Below, one piece after another: positions 13,270 to 13,800 of a DNA stretch of 13,800 bases. Within the stretch, counting starts at the first letter, position 1, and each line of letters starts with the position of its first letter. This DNA comes from JAGNNV01 sp031392925 (GTDB lineage: Bacteria; Acidobacteriota; Vicinamibacteria; Fen-336; JAGNNV01): assembly GCA_031392925.1 (NCBI GenBank), contig JANMVV010000041.1:1-13800 (forward strand), read 5' to 3'. Both the position numbers and the translations under genes were made by a program. The notes beneath the pieces were generated by a model that searched no databases, was not told the origin of the DNA, and saw only the letters and a list, made by a program, of their open reading frames with translations.

Positions 13270-13800
13270 ATGCTTCTCCTCCCTCTGCTCCTTCTCCTTC
13301 AGACCCCGACCGAACACGCAATCCTCGAGGCGGAGTACTCGCGCGCGGAGAGTGTCTCGACCCTCCTGGCCGGGCTCAAGAGTCCGGAGGTCCGCATCCA
13401 GCGCCTGGCCATACGGGCGTTGGGGCGGCTCGAACGCCCGTCCCTTCGCGATCCGGTCGTGCCCCTGCTTCGGTCCGCTGACGCCGAAGTCCGCCGTGAG
13501 GCCGTGGCGGCCCTTGCTCAGATGGGCGCCTTCTTCGATTTCGCCTCGCTGCTCGGGCCCGAGAAGTCGGGCGCGGTGCGCGCCGCCATCTACGAGTCGA
13601 TGGGGCGGGTTAAGCCCTCCTCACCCAGCGACGAGAGACGCCTCGTCGAAGGCCTCAAGGACGAAGACCTGACCGCCCGCACCGGCGCGGCCCGTGGTCT
13701 CGAGACTCTCGTGCGACTCAACCTCAAGGTCACTCGACCGGAGATGGCCACGATCGACGCGTTGCGGCAGGCGGTTCGGGACAATCCCGGGTCGCTACCG
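13270..13800 (+). CDS. HEAT-repeat protein, 3' end cut by window edge (possible N-terminus of a repeat-containing peptidyl-prolyl isomerase)
   Basis: At least 177 residues are open to the right edge. A very hydrophobic start (LLLPLLLLLQ, residues 2-11) without a positive N-region may be a signal peptide. HEAT-like helix pairs follow at about 30-54 (ending RLAIRALGRL), 58-86 (EVRREAVAALAQMG), 91-115 and 121-150. ILEAEYSRAES before the first repeat and this layout are typical of Acidobacteriota proteins in which HEAT repeats precede a cyclophilin-type isomerase; that domain would lie beyond the window, so the assignment is a guess. The ATG is 3 nt after the phosphatase stop and in the same frame (TAG CGG ATG), so a single stop codon separates the two. 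A scaffold role near the phosphatase is possible but not shown. Confidence 0.85.
   Translation, partial: MLLLPLLLLLQTPTEHAILEAEYSRAESVSTLLAGLKSPEVRIQRLAIRALGRLERPSLRDPVVPLLRSADAEVRREAVAALAQMGAFFDFASLLGPEKSGAVRAAIYESMGRVKPSSPSDERRLVEGLKDEDLTARTGAARGLETLVRLNLKVTRPEMATIDALRQAVRDNPGSLP

Noticed and set aside
12066..13481. 471-residue open frame on the plus strand crossing the phosphatase
   Set aside because: It is Arg/Gly-rich and lacks motifs, while the overlapping frame has complete phosphatase signatures.
1..13800. CRISPR arrays, tRNA/rRNA genes, transposases, phage or known defence genes
   Set aside because: No spaced repeats, no RNA-gene signatures and no matching protein motifs were seen on either strand.

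Overview
The window looks like chromosomal DNA of a GC-rich soil or sediment bacterium, most likely an Acidobacteriota. The best clue is the large serine/threonine kinase fused through one membrane segment to a long PD40/TolB-like beta-propeller, starting MTLAPGTRLGPYEI. That architecture and N-terminus are very common in that phylum. The many exported hydrolases, the HEAT-repeat protein and the secreted lactonase fit the same picture. No rRNA, tRNA, CRISPR array, transposase or phage gene was seen.

Layout, left to right. (1) 1-931 (-): 3'-truncated, Tat-exported lactonase of the 7-bladed propeller (6-phosphogluconolactonase-like) family. (2) 1054-2972 (+): a tight two-gene unit of an exported helical TPR/TatT-like protein and a secreted ComEC-like metallo-beta-lactamase-fold hydrolase. 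(3) 3122-6099: two FAD-dependent oxidoreductases, one amine-oxidase/protoporphyrinogen-oxidase-like (+) and one CrtI/RetSat-like (-), convergent and overlapping by 19 bp at their 3' ends. (4) 6092-6172 (-): a 26-codon remnant of the start of a second serine/threonine kinase gene, between the intact kinase and the CrtI-like gene. (5) 6177-8870 (-): the intact receptor-like kinase. (6) 8940-9482 (+): yaeQ, divergent from the kinase. (7) 9539-9955 (-): small unidentified beta-rich protein, and 10075-12045 (-): secreted CocE/NonD-family serine hydrolase. (8) 12124-13266 (+): exported alkaline phosphatase of the PhoA superfamily, followed after one codon and in the same frame by a HEAT-repeat protein (13270 to the right edge).

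The genes do not form one obvious pathway. They look like an accessory mixture of exported hydrolases (lactonase, MBL hydrolase, CocE-type esterase/peptidase, phosphatase) around a sensor kinase and a pair of flavoenzymes that probably act on a hydrophobic or polyene-like substrate.

The most notable observation is the kinase relic. The 24 codons before the CrtI-like gene encode a textbook kinase N-terminus through the glycine-rich loop, and the match stops at the flavoenzyme's ATG. This suggests that a tandem kinase gene was replaced by the flavoenzyme DNA and that the flavoenzyme now starts inside the kinase's old translation-initiation region (ATG CCTGA overlap). It also argues that the upstream GTG is not the real start.

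Several starts had to be corrected. The kinase begins at 8870, not 9311. yaeQ begins at 8940, not 8184. CocE begins at ATG 12045, not TTG 12054. No gene-free stretch exceeds about 150 bp.
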